From Xylaria sp. FL1777 (lineage: Eukaryota > Ascomycota > Sordariomycetes > Xylariales > Xylariaceae): a DNA stretch of 64,000 nucleotides. A program made the translations under genes and the position numbers. Every line of letters begins with the position of its first letter. Within the stretch, counting starts at the first letter, position 1. Positions 12,501 to 23,424 of this stretch are shown here, one piece after another. The stretch is taken from the NCBI GenBank assembly GCA_022578965.1, contig MU400703.1, positions 1 through 64,000 on the forward strand, written 5' to 3'. The notes beneath the pieces were generated by a model, which worked only from the letters and a program-made list of their open reading frames with translations, did no database searches and was not told where the DNA came from.

Positions 12501-14874
12501 TAACTTTTTAAGCTATATAAGTTTAAATAGTTAAATAATAGCATAACAATAAGCTTAGTTTTAGCAAGCTTTTATAAACCTAGTTAAGCTAAATATTTTT
12601 ATTTAAAAGCAGTATAATTTAAAAAACTATTAATTAATGCTTAAATTTAGTATAATTTTTTTATTTTTTAAAGTAGTTTAGAATAGTAAAAAAAAGCTGC
12701 TTTTAAAGCAATAATTATAATTAATAGCTATATATACATGCTTAATTTTGCAAGTAATACTATAACTATTAGTTAATTTATAAATAACTTAATAAGCTTT
12801 ATAAATAAAAAATTTATTTTTAGCAGCATACTATAATATAAGTATACAAAAAAATACTTGTTGCAATTTATAATAAAAAGCAAAAGTAAAACTAATATAG
12901 TTATATTTAGCGCATAAATTAAAATTAACATAAGTTTTAACAAGTAGTTTTATAAAGCTAACAAAATAAATAATGCAAAAAATATAAAAACAGCATAAAA
13001 TAAATATATAAAGTAGTAACTTTAGCTTAAAACTTATAGCTAATATAATTAGTACTAAGCTTATTATTTGTTTTTTAAGTTATAATATTATAGCTTTTAT
13101 AAAAAAAGTATATAAAACTTTAATTGCTATTTTTAGGTTTTTTTATTTATATTCCGGTTTTTATTTACTTAGATTTTTTAAATAGTTTGTTTTTAAGTAG
13201 TATTACTATTATAATTAGTATAACTACTAAATTTATTATTTTTATTATTATTATTGTTATTATTACTTTTAAGCTAAAAGTAATTAAAAATAATATAGCT
13301 AAATTATTTGTAGCTATAATAAATAAAGTTCTTATAAAAGTTTAAATTTAAACTACTTTTATTATTATTTTAAAGTTAATTTAAAAAGGTTCTAAAAATA
13401 TAACAGTTTTTTAAAATATAAGTATTATTATTATTACTTTAGTTATTTATGTATTTTTAGTTTTAGTATTAGCTATAACTTTTATTATTGTTGCTTTTAT
13501 AATATTAGTTTTAGCTTTTATAGCTATTATTGCTTTTATAAAATCTTTAGTTATTATTATTGCAGCTATTATTATAATTATTGCTTCTGCAAAAATAGTT
13601 TTAATTATTAAAACTAGTATTGTTATTTTTGCAGCTAGTATTAGTATACTAATTACTAGTTTAGTTTTGCTTAATATTTAAAGTTAATTTACTAGTAATT
13701 TAAGTAATGTTTAACTTTAGTTTTTTTTTACTGCAGTTTAAGCGTTATTTCTTAGTTATTAGTTTTTAGCGTTATTATATAGCATTAATTATGTTAGCTT
13801 GTATAATTAGCAGTAAGTTATAATAGTTTATTAGCTTTTGCTAAAATAGTACACTTAGTTTTTAATAGTATAACAAAGCTTTTTTGCTTTTGTTTTAGCA
13901 AACATTTTAAAGTTTAATGCTAGCAAAGTATTAATTAAACAGTTTTAAGTTCTAGTTAGCTTGTTAATTTGCTTGTTTTAATTATATGTTTATATTAGCT
14001 TATAAAAAAACAAACTGCTTAAGCAAAGTTTTAGTTTAGTTTAAAAACATTTTTTAGTTAGTTTTAAATCGTTTTTTTTCTAAAGTTAATAACTTTTGCA
14101 ATGCTAATTAATAAGCATTTTTATAGTTTTAGTTTATATTATTATACGCATATAAAATCTTATTTTTATTGCAACAGAATTTTTAATTAGCTTTTTTAAA
14201 AATAGTTTAAAGTTTTTTTATTTACTTTAGCTAGCATTAATAAGTAAATTTTATGCTAAAAAAATTATAGTTAAATTTTAATAGTTAGCTAAAATCAGCA
14301 TTTTTAAATAAATAGCACTAATAGTAGTATAAGCAATTTTAACGTAATTAGTATTTAGGTTTTCTTTAATTATGCTTTTTATTAAAGCTAAAAAATAAAA
14401 AGTTATTATTATTATTAAAATTTCTATATTTTTGTTTTTAACCTAAGTTGCAAAATTATTTTTTAAGGTTTAAAAGGTTTTTCTGTTTTTTTAAAAATAT
14501 TGTTTTTTAGTTTTTTTGTTTACTTAATTATAAAATAAAAGTAATATAAGCTATTTTTAATTTTAAAGCAACTTGTTTGCTTTTATTTTTTTGCTGTATA
14601 ATTTGCTGCTTTAGCTTTTTAATTTTAGCTAAAAGCTATGCAATTTATATTTATAACAGTTAAGTATTAGCACTTAAAGCACTAAGTAATTATTGTTTAT
14701 TTAAGCTTAATTCCGGAAATAATTTATGCTAAGTTTGTTCTTAGTTTATTATTAAAGTTTATTTTAAAAAAAAGCTATTAAAAATAGCACTAGTTTATGT
14801 AATTAATTAATGTTTAGCTATTCTATAGTATAACAAAGTATTATAAATAACTTTATTTTAAAAAGCTTTAAAAT
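12500..14874 (-). pseudogene. gag: chromo-1 gag/protease region, degraded
   Basis: This is the 5' part of chromo-1 between its 5' LTR and reverse transcriptase, where gag and protease are expected. The plus strand is T-rich, and 13200-13690 is rich in ATTATT-type triplets. On the minus strand this gives runs of AAT/ATA codons that could be mutated Asp- or Val-rich sequence. I could not identify a zinc knuckle or the protease DSG motif. The hydrophobic plus-strand frame at 13124-13345 is a shadow of the triplet bias. The assignment rests on position. Confidence 0.5.
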
Positions 14875-15067
14875 TATTACAAGAAATATAAAGTATTAAA
14901 AGTTAAATATAATAATTAATATATTTTTAGTTTTATAATAAGTATTTAATAAAACTAAAGCTTAAAAAAAAAAAGAAACTTTTATAAAATAGGTATAAAA
15001 AGAATATTTTATATATATATATAACCTGTAACATGTGCTAAAGTACTTAAGTAGCCTAGTTATAACA
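14875..15067 (-). repeat. chromo-1 5' LTR
   Basis: This is the 193-bp partner of 7208-7400. It ends CCTAGTTATAACA, which preserves the canonical CA terminus, and is followed by the target duplication CTTTC. The DNA just inside the LTR on the minus strand (ATTTTAAAGC) is where a primer-binding site would lie, but it is too mutated to match a tRNA. Confidence 0.9.
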
Positions 15068-17088
15068 CTTTCGTACGTAAGTTTTTAAAAAATTAATACT
15101 ATAGCTAACTTTAATATATTTTAACATGCTTATATAACGTTTATACTTAGTTAAATTTTGCTTTAATAGCTAGTACTAAACGCTTGCTATACTTTTTTAC
15201 GCTTATTAAACATTAATTTAAATATTTTATATAAAGCTAAGTTTAAGTTTTCTTTTTTTATTTATATAAAAAAAACTATTATTTAATTAGCTTAATACTA
15301 GCTATAGTTTATATTAATGTTAAAATAAGTATTTATTGTACAGTATATTTTATTTTAAGTTTTGTTTAAACTAATGTAGTTAATAAAAAAGTTTTTTATA
15401 TAACCTTTTAAAATACATAAAAATATAGCATAATATTAGTTTTCCGTAATTTTAATCTGTTAGCAAACAGCAATAAATAAACAAGCCTTGTTATATAATA
15501 AGTTGTATAGCTTGCTTATATAGTTCTAGCTTAAGTTCTAGCTTTTTTAAAAAGCAATATATTTATTAAAAAGTATAAATCTATTTTGTACGAACTTTAT
15601 TAAAAGTAAGTTAAAAAACGTGCTTTTAACAGCTAAATCTAATATTATACGAACATATGTTTTTTGCTTTAGTGTTTGCGGTAAATAATGCTAAACAGGG
15701 TATTTATATACTAGTTAAAAAATCAGTCCGTAGTTTGCTTTTATTATATAAAAATTAAACAGCTTAAAGAAATTCTAGTATTTAATACTTGGCTAAATTA
15801 ATTATAATTAGTGTTTATATTATTACGTTTAAAATTATATGTTAAAACTTGGGTTTAAAAGGGTATTTAGCTATTAGCTTAGTATTAAAAATATTGCTAA
15901 TAATTAAATAGTTATTATACAACAAGTATTCGGTAGTTTTTTTAATTCTTTAATTGTGAAGTTTTCGTGGGCTATTCTTATAAGCTTTTAAATTATAGTT
16001 GTCCTTAACATTAGATAGATTTTTCTTAACTTAAGGTTTTTAAGCAAAGCGCTTTATATGCCTTAATAAATTTCTTAGAAATAATTTTCTGTTTATTTTT
16101 TAAAAGTTTTAGCAAACTTTTCTTAAAAGTGGTTTAATAGTTTATAAAAATATAAATAGTTAGCATAATAAAATACTAGCTTAATATTTAGCTTAATTTT
16201 AGTTATATAGCTAAAATTAATTTTTTAGCTTTATATTTTAAAATTAATTCAAGCGTTTATTTGTTATACGCTTATTAAAACATTTTTAGTTAAGTCTTTA
16301 TACATAAAAATAACTAGCTTTAACTTTAAAAGCATTATAAGCAGTTATTTGTTTTTTTAAAATATAGTAGATTTAGTTAAATTATATAATATATTTAATT
16401 TTGTATTTAAGTTATATAAATTGTTGTTTTGTTTTTATATAGCAGTATAATTAATATATTGCTTAGTGTTTATATAGCAATATAGTTAAAAAAATAACAG
16501 AATTGCTTGCTATTTTTTTTATTTTGTTTTTAGTATTAATAAACAAGTTAAAAGTCTAGTTTTTATACATAAATAAATTAGATTTTTTTTTTTTTTTTTT
16601 TATACGTGCTTACTTTAGCTAATTAAAAAAAGTAAACTAAACAATATGTTTATATATTAAAAAAAAAACAAACGTAATACAAAAAACAAATCTTTTTTTA
16701 ATAAGTTAAAATAAAAGTATATTATATAACTCTGTTATTATTTTAGTTAATTTATAGTTTGTTGCAAATAAATTAAAAGTGCAAATATAACTACTAATTA
16801 GTGTTAAATAAGCTTTATACGATCGTACGTTTAACATATATGTGCTAAAACAAAGTATAATAATCTTTATATTGTAAGCTGTTTATATTTTGTATGTTTA
16901 AAAGAAAAAAAAGTTTATACAAAGCAAAAGTTCTTCTTTATGTATAAAAACTTTGCTAGCATACAAACTAAGCTAATACTAAGATTACCTTAGTTTATGT
17001 AATAGCTTTTGCACAAAGTAGTCTTTATGCAAAACTTATTGTATGTACTATATATAAAAGTTACAACTAATAACTAGTTATTTTAACA
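15068..17088 (-). mobile_element. copia-1 copy 1, 5' LTR and gag side
   Basis: This is the continuation of the segment 3775-7207 after the chromovirus. It is colinear with 28310-30372 (copy 2) and with 32109-34170 (copy 3, inverted). It includes the 5' LTR at 16802-17088 and a gag-like region read on the minus strand from about 16750 down to 15080. The part 15580-16030 keeps more CC, CG and TC dinucleotides than the matching parts of copies 2 and 3. The right end joins gypsy-1 copy B at 17088/17089. Confidence 0.85.
16802..17088 (-). repeat. copia-1 copy 1 5' LTR (287 bp)
   Basis: On the plus strand it starts TGTTAAATAAGC and ends TTATTTTAACA, so the TG...CA ends are intact. It contains the CTAATAACTAGTTATT palindromic end shared by all copia-1 LTRs. 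The length is 287 bp, the same as 30086-30372, 32109-32395 and 39197-39483. Confidence 0.9.
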
Positions 17089-17279
17089 CTTTATAAATAT
17101 TATTTTAATATTTAGTTTAGTTTTTTTATTTGTTTATTTGTTTATAAGTAGTAAGTAGTTAAAAACTTTAGTTTAATACTAATAAGTTTAAAAAAGCTAG
17201 TTTTAAACTTAAAAGTAAACAATTTATTTTAGTTTAAAATAATTTTTTTTAGTAGCTTATATTTATTTAAATATTGGCG

Positions 17280-17720
17280 TATAAAAGCGTATGCAAGTTA
17301 TTTAGCTATTATATCTCTTTTAAATAGTAAAAAGTAAGCATATTTAGTAAGTCTATTAATAATAACTTATATTTTATTATATTGCACTTTTATAATTAAA
17401 TTAGTTAATAAAAGTAGTGCTATAATAAAATTTTAAGTAATAGTGTACTATGTTTGTTTAAATATTTATATAAGTTATAATAGTTTATAAAGCTTATGTT
17501 AAGCTACTTTAGCTTTATTATAAATATTGCACTTTTTTATAATAAATTTAACTATGTTTTATAGTTCTAAAAAATCGTATTTCTTTTGTAATCGTTAAAC
17601 TGTTTTTGTTGCTTTTTAGTGTTTATATAATAAGTATTTATAAAATTTCTTAATAAACTTATTTCGTAAAAATTCCAGTAAATAAACCTTATGTTTATAT
17701 ATTAGCTTGTTATTTTTTGA
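17280..17720 (-). pseudogene. pol: gypsy-1 integrase (copy B)
   Basis: The minus strand reads LQKKYDFLEL, a KKCNIYNKAK zinc-binding piece, an NFIIALLLLTNLI start of the catalytic core, and then VIINRLTKYAYFLLFKRDII. This corresponds to the Ty3/gypsy integrase block V-V-D-R-[LF]-T-K-x-A-H-F. The catalytic Asp is mutated to Asn. Stops occur at positions that are Trp, Gln or Arg in the family. The rest of the core lies beyond the copia-1 junction. Confidence 0.8.
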
Positions 17721-18599
17721 TTTTTTGTATTTTTATAATTATGCTAACTTTTCTAAGTTATAAGCTTATTATAGCTATATATCCGTAAGGTTTTTAAGTA
17801 TAATTTTAACTTTTAAGCTTTTATTTTTTTAAAAATATAGCACTTAAATGTTTTTTTTTAGAACTTTAAATTCTTTTTAATTTCGTTAGCTTAGTATGTT
17901 TGCTTAAATGTTTTTTTTTCTTTTAATATAGCATATTTTAAAGTTAAATTTAAAAAAAAAAACTATTTAATTCTTATATTGTTTAATAATCTCTTGCATA
18001 GTTATAAATTTTATTAAGTTTTAATGATTTAAATAAATCTTAATTAGCTTTATAGTTCTTATAAAAAATAGTTTTTATTTTTTAAATGCTATAATAATTG
18101 CAAGCAGTTTTTTGTTATATATAAAGTATTATAATGCTACGTTTTATAGTGCTTTAAAGTAATAAGCTACTAAGTGCTATTTTTTATTATTTTTTAGTTG
18201 TTTTAAAACTTTTATAATTATACTATTTAAAGCATTTATTTTTAGCTTTTTTTTTTTCTATAGATTAAGTAGTTTAACTATAAAGTTAAAAATAACTTTT
18301 AGTTTTAGTTCTTTAAAAGCTTTTTAGGCTTTATTTAAAATTAAAAAAGATTTTCTTTTGTATTTTTTTCTTATATATTTTATAAAGTAAAATGCCATTT
18401 TTTTAAAATCTTAAATTAACATTTAAACATAGTTTAAAAATTCTAATGCTTATTATATGTTTATAATAGTAGCTAAGTTAAATATTTTCTAGTTTTGTAC
18501 TATATTAATTTTTAATTATTAAATTTATATTTGTTTTAAAGTAATCGTAAATTTTAAAAAATTAATCTTTTATATGTGCTATATATACTTTTTTATGTT

Positions 18600-18901
18600 A
18601 AGTTATAATTTTGCTTGTTTAAATGTTTTTAATATTTAAGTTATATATTTTTTGTGTTTTTTTAGTATTTTAAAGTAAATCAAAATATTATTTAAGTAAA
18701 TAAACATAAATTTATTTAAAAATTTCTATAAAATTATTATTATTATATATTAAAAGCTAGCTAGTATATTTTATAATTTTTATAGCATAACTATATATTT
18801 ATATAATTTATATACTGTTTATATAGCAGTTTTTTATTTTTTTTCTTTAGCTATTTTAATAGCATAATATTTATTTAAAATATTAACTATTATAAACTAT
18901 T
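18600..18901 (-). pseudogene. pol: gypsy-1 reverse transcriptase, split by LINE (copy B)
   Basis: The minus strand has TAC TTA AAT AAT at 18698-18687, a YLDD active site mutated to YLNN. It is followed by the ILIYF-type strand and, downstream, a region equivalent to the HVxxVLxxL block seen in copy C. The N-terminal half of the domain resumes at 23425 after the LINE. Confidence 0.75.
18888..18901. other. target-site duplication of the LINE, left copy
   Basis: TATTATAAACTATT here is repeated at 23425-23438. In gypsy-1 copy C the same place holds a single CTATAAACTATT (61430 region, inverted). A duplication of this length, with no 5-bp LTR-type duplication, indicates target-primed reverse transcription. 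Confidence 0.8.
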
Positions 18902-18949
18902 AATAGTAGAAGTAAAGCAAGCAGTACAAAAAAAAAGAAAAGCTTACGC

Positions 18950-20950
18950 TTACTAGCAAAAGGTCTAAACTAAAAAGGCTTACTAAAACAAACGTAAAGC
19001 AAACAAAGCACAAAAAAAGGCTCAAGCTAAAGCATTTAAAAGCTACTTTTAATAATAATTGCATAACTTCTTTAATACGAAAAAAGGCAAAACTAAAAGC
19101 ATAAAAGCAAAACAAGCTAAAATAATATAGAAAACCTTAAAGTAAGCACGAATAAAAAGCTTACAAGCATTAAAAAAGCTAGTACTACCGGACTTCTGTA
19201 ATAATAACAGCTTAAATATAACTATAGCAAGCACTTTTAAAAACAAAGCAAAAGTTCTTACTAAAAAGTTTTTTTTAGAACTAAACGCTAACCTAAAAAA
19301 CATAGCTACTTTGTTAGCTCTTTTAACCCTTTTTTTCTTTTATTACAGCATAAACTACTACAAAATGCAAACGATTTTAAGCTATATAAAAGCTTAAAAA
19401 GCACTAAAATCAAGTAAAATCTTAAACGTATTTCTAAAAGCATATAGCTTATAGCTGCTTAAAAATAATAAAAACAAGCATAAGTTTTTTACTAAACATG
19501 TAGCTAATATAGCATTAGCTAGCTTTTAGATTAATTACTACCCGAAATGCTTTTAGAACGCTTAAACAATAATTATTCTAAAAAATAAACCAAATAAAAG
19601 CTTACTAAGCTTTTAGCAGCTTATTACTTTATTAAACACGGTAAAAAAGCTTATTAAAGCCAAAATAGCTTTAAAACTAACTTATGCTGCTATAATATAT
19701 AAACTGCTTTCTTTTAAACAAATAAAAAATAAGTTATAATAGTTTATAGAAATAGCGCTACACTTAATTATTTTTATAGTACGTTATACGTAAGCTATAA
19801 ATAAAACAATTTTAATGCTTTCTTTAAACATAACAAAAGCGTTTAATTTAATAATGCATAAAAAGCTTTACTAAATACTTAAAAAAATAAGCTTTTTAAA
19901 GTAAACAGTACAATAAATATAAAGCTTTTTAATAGATTATATAATAACTTTATTTTTTAATAAACAAAAGTTAAACCTAATATATATTAAAGCAAGTACC
20001 CTATAGAAATCCTTGCTATTGCTAATTTTTTTCTACTTATATACTGTTTTGCTATATAATAAACTGCAGCTTATATAAAGGCTTTAAAGCGCTATTTTTG
20101 CAAATAATACAAACTTACTAAGTACTAAAAAAAACACAAAAATAGCTTATAAAACGCTTAAATAAGCTTATAAAGTTTATTTAAAATAAAGCTAAAAATA
20201 TAAATTTAAATTTAACTTAAGCAAATATTACTTTGTTTACTTTATAAAGCTAAGCTAAAAAGCCTTCAAGCATATAATAAAAGCGGGCTAAAAAAAAATA
20301 CGCCTTAAAACAGCAGCAAAAATGCTTAGCATATAAATAAACTATTGCTTAAACTAAAAAAAGCAATATAAAATGCTTTATAAAAAGCTAAAAAAGCAAA
20401 CGTTATTAGTAAGCTGCTTAGCTTAGTTTACGTAAAAATTAAGCATAATTTAAGCAAAACTTTTATATATAATAATAGTACAAGCAGCAATTAAGTATAA
20501 ATTAATAGCATAATATAAGTTAATAAAACAAAACTAACAGCTAAAACAAAAGCTACTAAAAGCGCTTAAGCAAGTTTAAAACGAGTGCTTATGTACTATT
20601 ATTAAAGCTTATAAAGGTGTTTGCACAACTAACCTTAAAACAAAATTATTAATCCTTTTTTTAAACTTATAGCTAAACTATAAAACTATTAAATACGCAA
20701 AAAAAGTTAAAAACACAAGCATAATAAATTATATTTAAAAGTAATCCAAAAGGCTAGCTTTAGCAGCATATAATTTAACTAGTAATAAAAAAGTTCAAAG
20801 TTACAAAGTATAGCTAAACAATAGTAAAAAAAAAATACTTTAAGCTAATAAAGCATAAAGCGAACTTCTGGAAATCTTAAACTATAAAATACACTAAAAG
20901 GGCAATAAAAGCAACAAAAAAAATAAGCTGCTAATAAACCTAGAATTAAT
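18950..20950 (+). pseudogene. LINE-1 ORF2 (reverse transcriptase), degraded
   Basis: The plus-strand frame shows KNKAKVLTKKFFLELNANL, the KAEVLxxxFFP block of fungal LINEs. ITLLNTVKKLI (the RPIxLLNTxGKxxE block) and LMLSLNITKAFN follow; the latter is RT motif A at 19821-19847, with the second Asp now Asn. ASTLxKSLLLLL is the GxPQGSPLSPxL block, and IFANNTNLL is FADDTNLL with the active site at 20097-20108 changed to FANN. A later stretch near 20600 (KLIKVFAQLTLKQ) resembles the ITGAxK...LE segment of LINE C termini. Stops are all TAA/TAG. The motif set looks Tad-like, but the clade is not proven. Confidence 0.85.
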
Positions 20951-23424
20951 ATATGCGTAGCATATTTAGTAATAAACTAAAAAACAAAAAAAAACAAGGT
21001 TTAAACAAACTACTACTAACTAATTTTTGTATAATAAACAGCTTAACATATATAAAAGCTTATATAAAGTTAAAAGCTTTATATTAGTTTAGCTATATAT
21101 AAAAAAAATTAGCTTAAAGAGGTATTTTACGTTTTAAAAAGTACTTAGCTATAAATTACTAACGTATTAATGCAGTTAAGCTAAAAAATTACTACTGCAC
21201 TTTTTAAACTAGTGCTTTAAATATAATAGCATTTGTAGCATACTAAAAAAGCAAACAAATTTTTAACTAAGCTACTAATTATTATATAACCTAAAAAAAG
21301 CACATAAAATAGCTAAATAAGTTTTAAATACAAGAAAGCTTAGCTATTATAATATAACTAAAGAACTAATTAAGTTATAAGCAGCTATAAAAACATAAAA
21401 ATAAAAGCTTTTAAATATAAAGCAAAAATAACTAAACATTAACACTAGCTTTTCTTTAAGCTAAAAAAGGTTTATTATAATTATAAAGCAAAAGCTAAAG
21501 CAGCTATTATAAAGCTATTTGCTATTTATAGTTTTAAAAAAGCTGCTTATTATAAGCTTACGTTTATAAACTTTAAAGTAAAGCATAACATAATAAAGTA
21601 CTAAAAACAGCAATATAAAATTATAAATATAAAACTACAAAAGTTAAAAAGCATACATTATAAAAAAGCAAAGCAATTAAATAACTTTATTAAGCACTAA
21701 ACACCGAAATTTTACTAAAACTTTTAGCTACTAAATATATAATAATACTAACCCTTAAAAGTTATATAAACACCTTTTAACCAGCTTATTTATATAAAAC
21801 TTCCGGCTTTTTTATTTATTGCAGCTTTTTTTGCTTCTTTAATTATAACTTAAAGTTGCATACTAGCTATAAATATAGCTTAAATATTTCTATTAGTACA
21901 AAAATAGTATATAGCTATATAAGCTTTAATAAACAATTAAAGTTCTTTATTAATTTCTTTAAGCTAAAAAATTATTAGTAGTACTTAAAATTAAAAAAAC
22001 TTTAATAATTAAAATAAGCATAAAGTAAAGCTTAAAAACATATAAACATTAATATAGTTAAAAGTATTTATAAAACTATAACTGCTACTTTTAGCACTTA
22101 CTTTGCTTTTTTTGCATTATAAGCACTTAACAAACTTGCTAATAATATTACAAGCGTAAAAATTATTAATATCTTTATATAGTTAGCATAAAAAAAACAG
22201 CAATAAAAAGTACATAATATATTACTATAATATAAATAATATAATAATAGCATAGCTTAAGCATTTTAGCATGCTTAATAAATATAAATTCTAAAGCTAT
22301 TAATAATACTTTAATGCAAAGCATTAAAGCATTTACCTTTATTTTAAGAATTAGCGTTATAGCAAAAAAGCATAATAATAAGCAGTTATAAAAGCTTAAA
22401 CTATATAGTAGTAAACTATTAGCTACTTTATTTAGTACTATAAATTAAATAACTAATAAAAACTGCAGCAAAATAACTTATAACTTTAAATATGTAAGCT
22501 TAACATTAATTAATATATATACTTAAGCTAAGCTAATTATAAATACATACTATAGAAAGCATAGTAATTATAGCAAAGTAAATTTTTATATAACTATAAC
22601 GCATTAGTAATTAATTATATTATAAACTAAACACTTTAACATATTAAAGCAAGCATAAACTAAGCACATAATAATAATAATAATAAAAGTAATAAAATTA
22701 ATAATTAAAAAAAGAAAAAATTAGCATAAGTAGCTAAATAAAATAACTTACTATTTATTACTACTTTATATTGCTTAGTGCATAAGCTACTTATAAGCCG
22801 TGCTTACTTAGTAAGCTTACTATAAAAAGCATAAAAGCAGCTTAAAAAATAAATATACAAAAAGCAAACTAAAAAATAATAAGCAATTAACTTTGCTTAT
22901 AATTTAATTATAACTTAATTATAAAAAAACTAGTGCAGCAAAAAACTAGCAGCAATACTAAAGCAAGCAAACCATAATGCACTAATAATACAATAAAAAA
23001 AAGTTTAAAAAAAAACTAAAAAAAAAAAGCAGTATACTTAGCTAAATAAGTGCTAAAACTAAAAAAACTACTATAAGCAGCATAAAACAAGCAACAATAT
23101 TAAAGCAAGCAAACTATAAAGCAAAAAAAATACAAAGAAAAAAAAACTATAAAATAATTACGTAAAGATATATATACTTAGTTAATAGCATAATGCAAGT
23201 AAGCAAACAACTTAAAAGCAAAAAAGTAAAAAGCAAAGCACTTAATAAAATCGTAGTAAAACCAGTATAACTTAAAAGTAAATATAAGATGTTTTTACTT
23301 AGCTACTAAGAAAAAAATAAACTGCTTATAGCTTGCTTTTAACCCACAAGCATAGTTTTTACTTATATATATAAAAAATAAAAACTAGCATAGCTAATAA
23401 GCCGTTAACTTAAGTAATATAATA
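20950..23424 (+). other. LINE-1 3' region, no assignable protein
   Basis: These 2.5 kb lie downstream of the recognisable ORF2 and inside the same insertion. They contain a short (TAA)n microsatellite at about 22668-22690 and an imperfect direct repeat (22940-22980 and 23085-23123, AAGCAAGCAAACxATAA core). A Lys/Ala-rich plus-strand bias runs through the middle. It may be the 3' end of ORF2 plus a long 3' UTR, or a second element carried along. I could not decide. Confidence 0.4.

Larger units (their letters stand above)
7208..15067 (-). mobile_element. chromo-1, full-length Ty3/gypsy chromovirus with chromodomain
   Basis: This is a complete LTR retrotransposon of 7860 bp inserted in copia-1 copy 1. 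Two 193-bp LTRs (7208-7400 and 14875-15067) begin TATTAC and end TAATA/TAACA, which are mutated forms of TGTTA...TAACA. The flanking target duplication is CTTTT (7203-7207) and CTTTC (15068-15072). Copia-1 copies 2 and 3 read straight through the site, which confirms the junction. A polypurine tract abuts the left LTR on the minus strand, and pol reads on the minus strand as reverse transcriptase, integrase, chromodomain. Roughly 2 kb between the chromodomain and the 3' LTR hold an extra frame on the opposite strand. Confidence 0.9.
17089..18901 (-). mobile_element. gypsy-1 copy B, 3' part (integrase and RT end)
   Basis: This is the 3'-side segment of gypsy-1 copy B on the minus strand, matching 61430-63230 of copy C inverted. 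It is cut on the left by copia-1 copy 1 and on the right by the LINE. An integrase is readable at about 17720-17280 and the reverse transcriptase active site at 18687-18698. The segment is contiguous with 23425-27424 in the uninterrupted copy C. Confidence 0.85.
18902..23424 (+). mobile_element. LINE-1, 5'-truncated non-LTR retrotransposon
   Basis: This is a 4.5-kb insertion in gypsy-1 copy B, on the plus strand. It begins inside ORF2, in the basic linker ahead of the reverse transcriptase, so the endonuclease and ORF1 are missing, as is usual for truncated LINE insertions. The reverse transcriptase reads at 19300-20150 and a C-terminal ORF2 region at about 20560-20950. From there to 23424 I cannot assign protein sequence. 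The right end is TAA/TAT-rich just before the target duplication, which may be the remains of a 3' simple-repeat tail. It is less mutated than the surrounding LTR elements. Confidence 0.85.

Noticed and set aside
13124..13345. 73-codon Ile-rich plus-strand frame
   Set aside because: It is generated by ATT/ATA triplet repeats in the antisense of the chromo-1 gag region.
18900..19303. Two overlapping minus-strand frames, 71 and 84 codons
   Set aside because: They are antisense to the well-supported LINE ORF2 reading on the plus strand.
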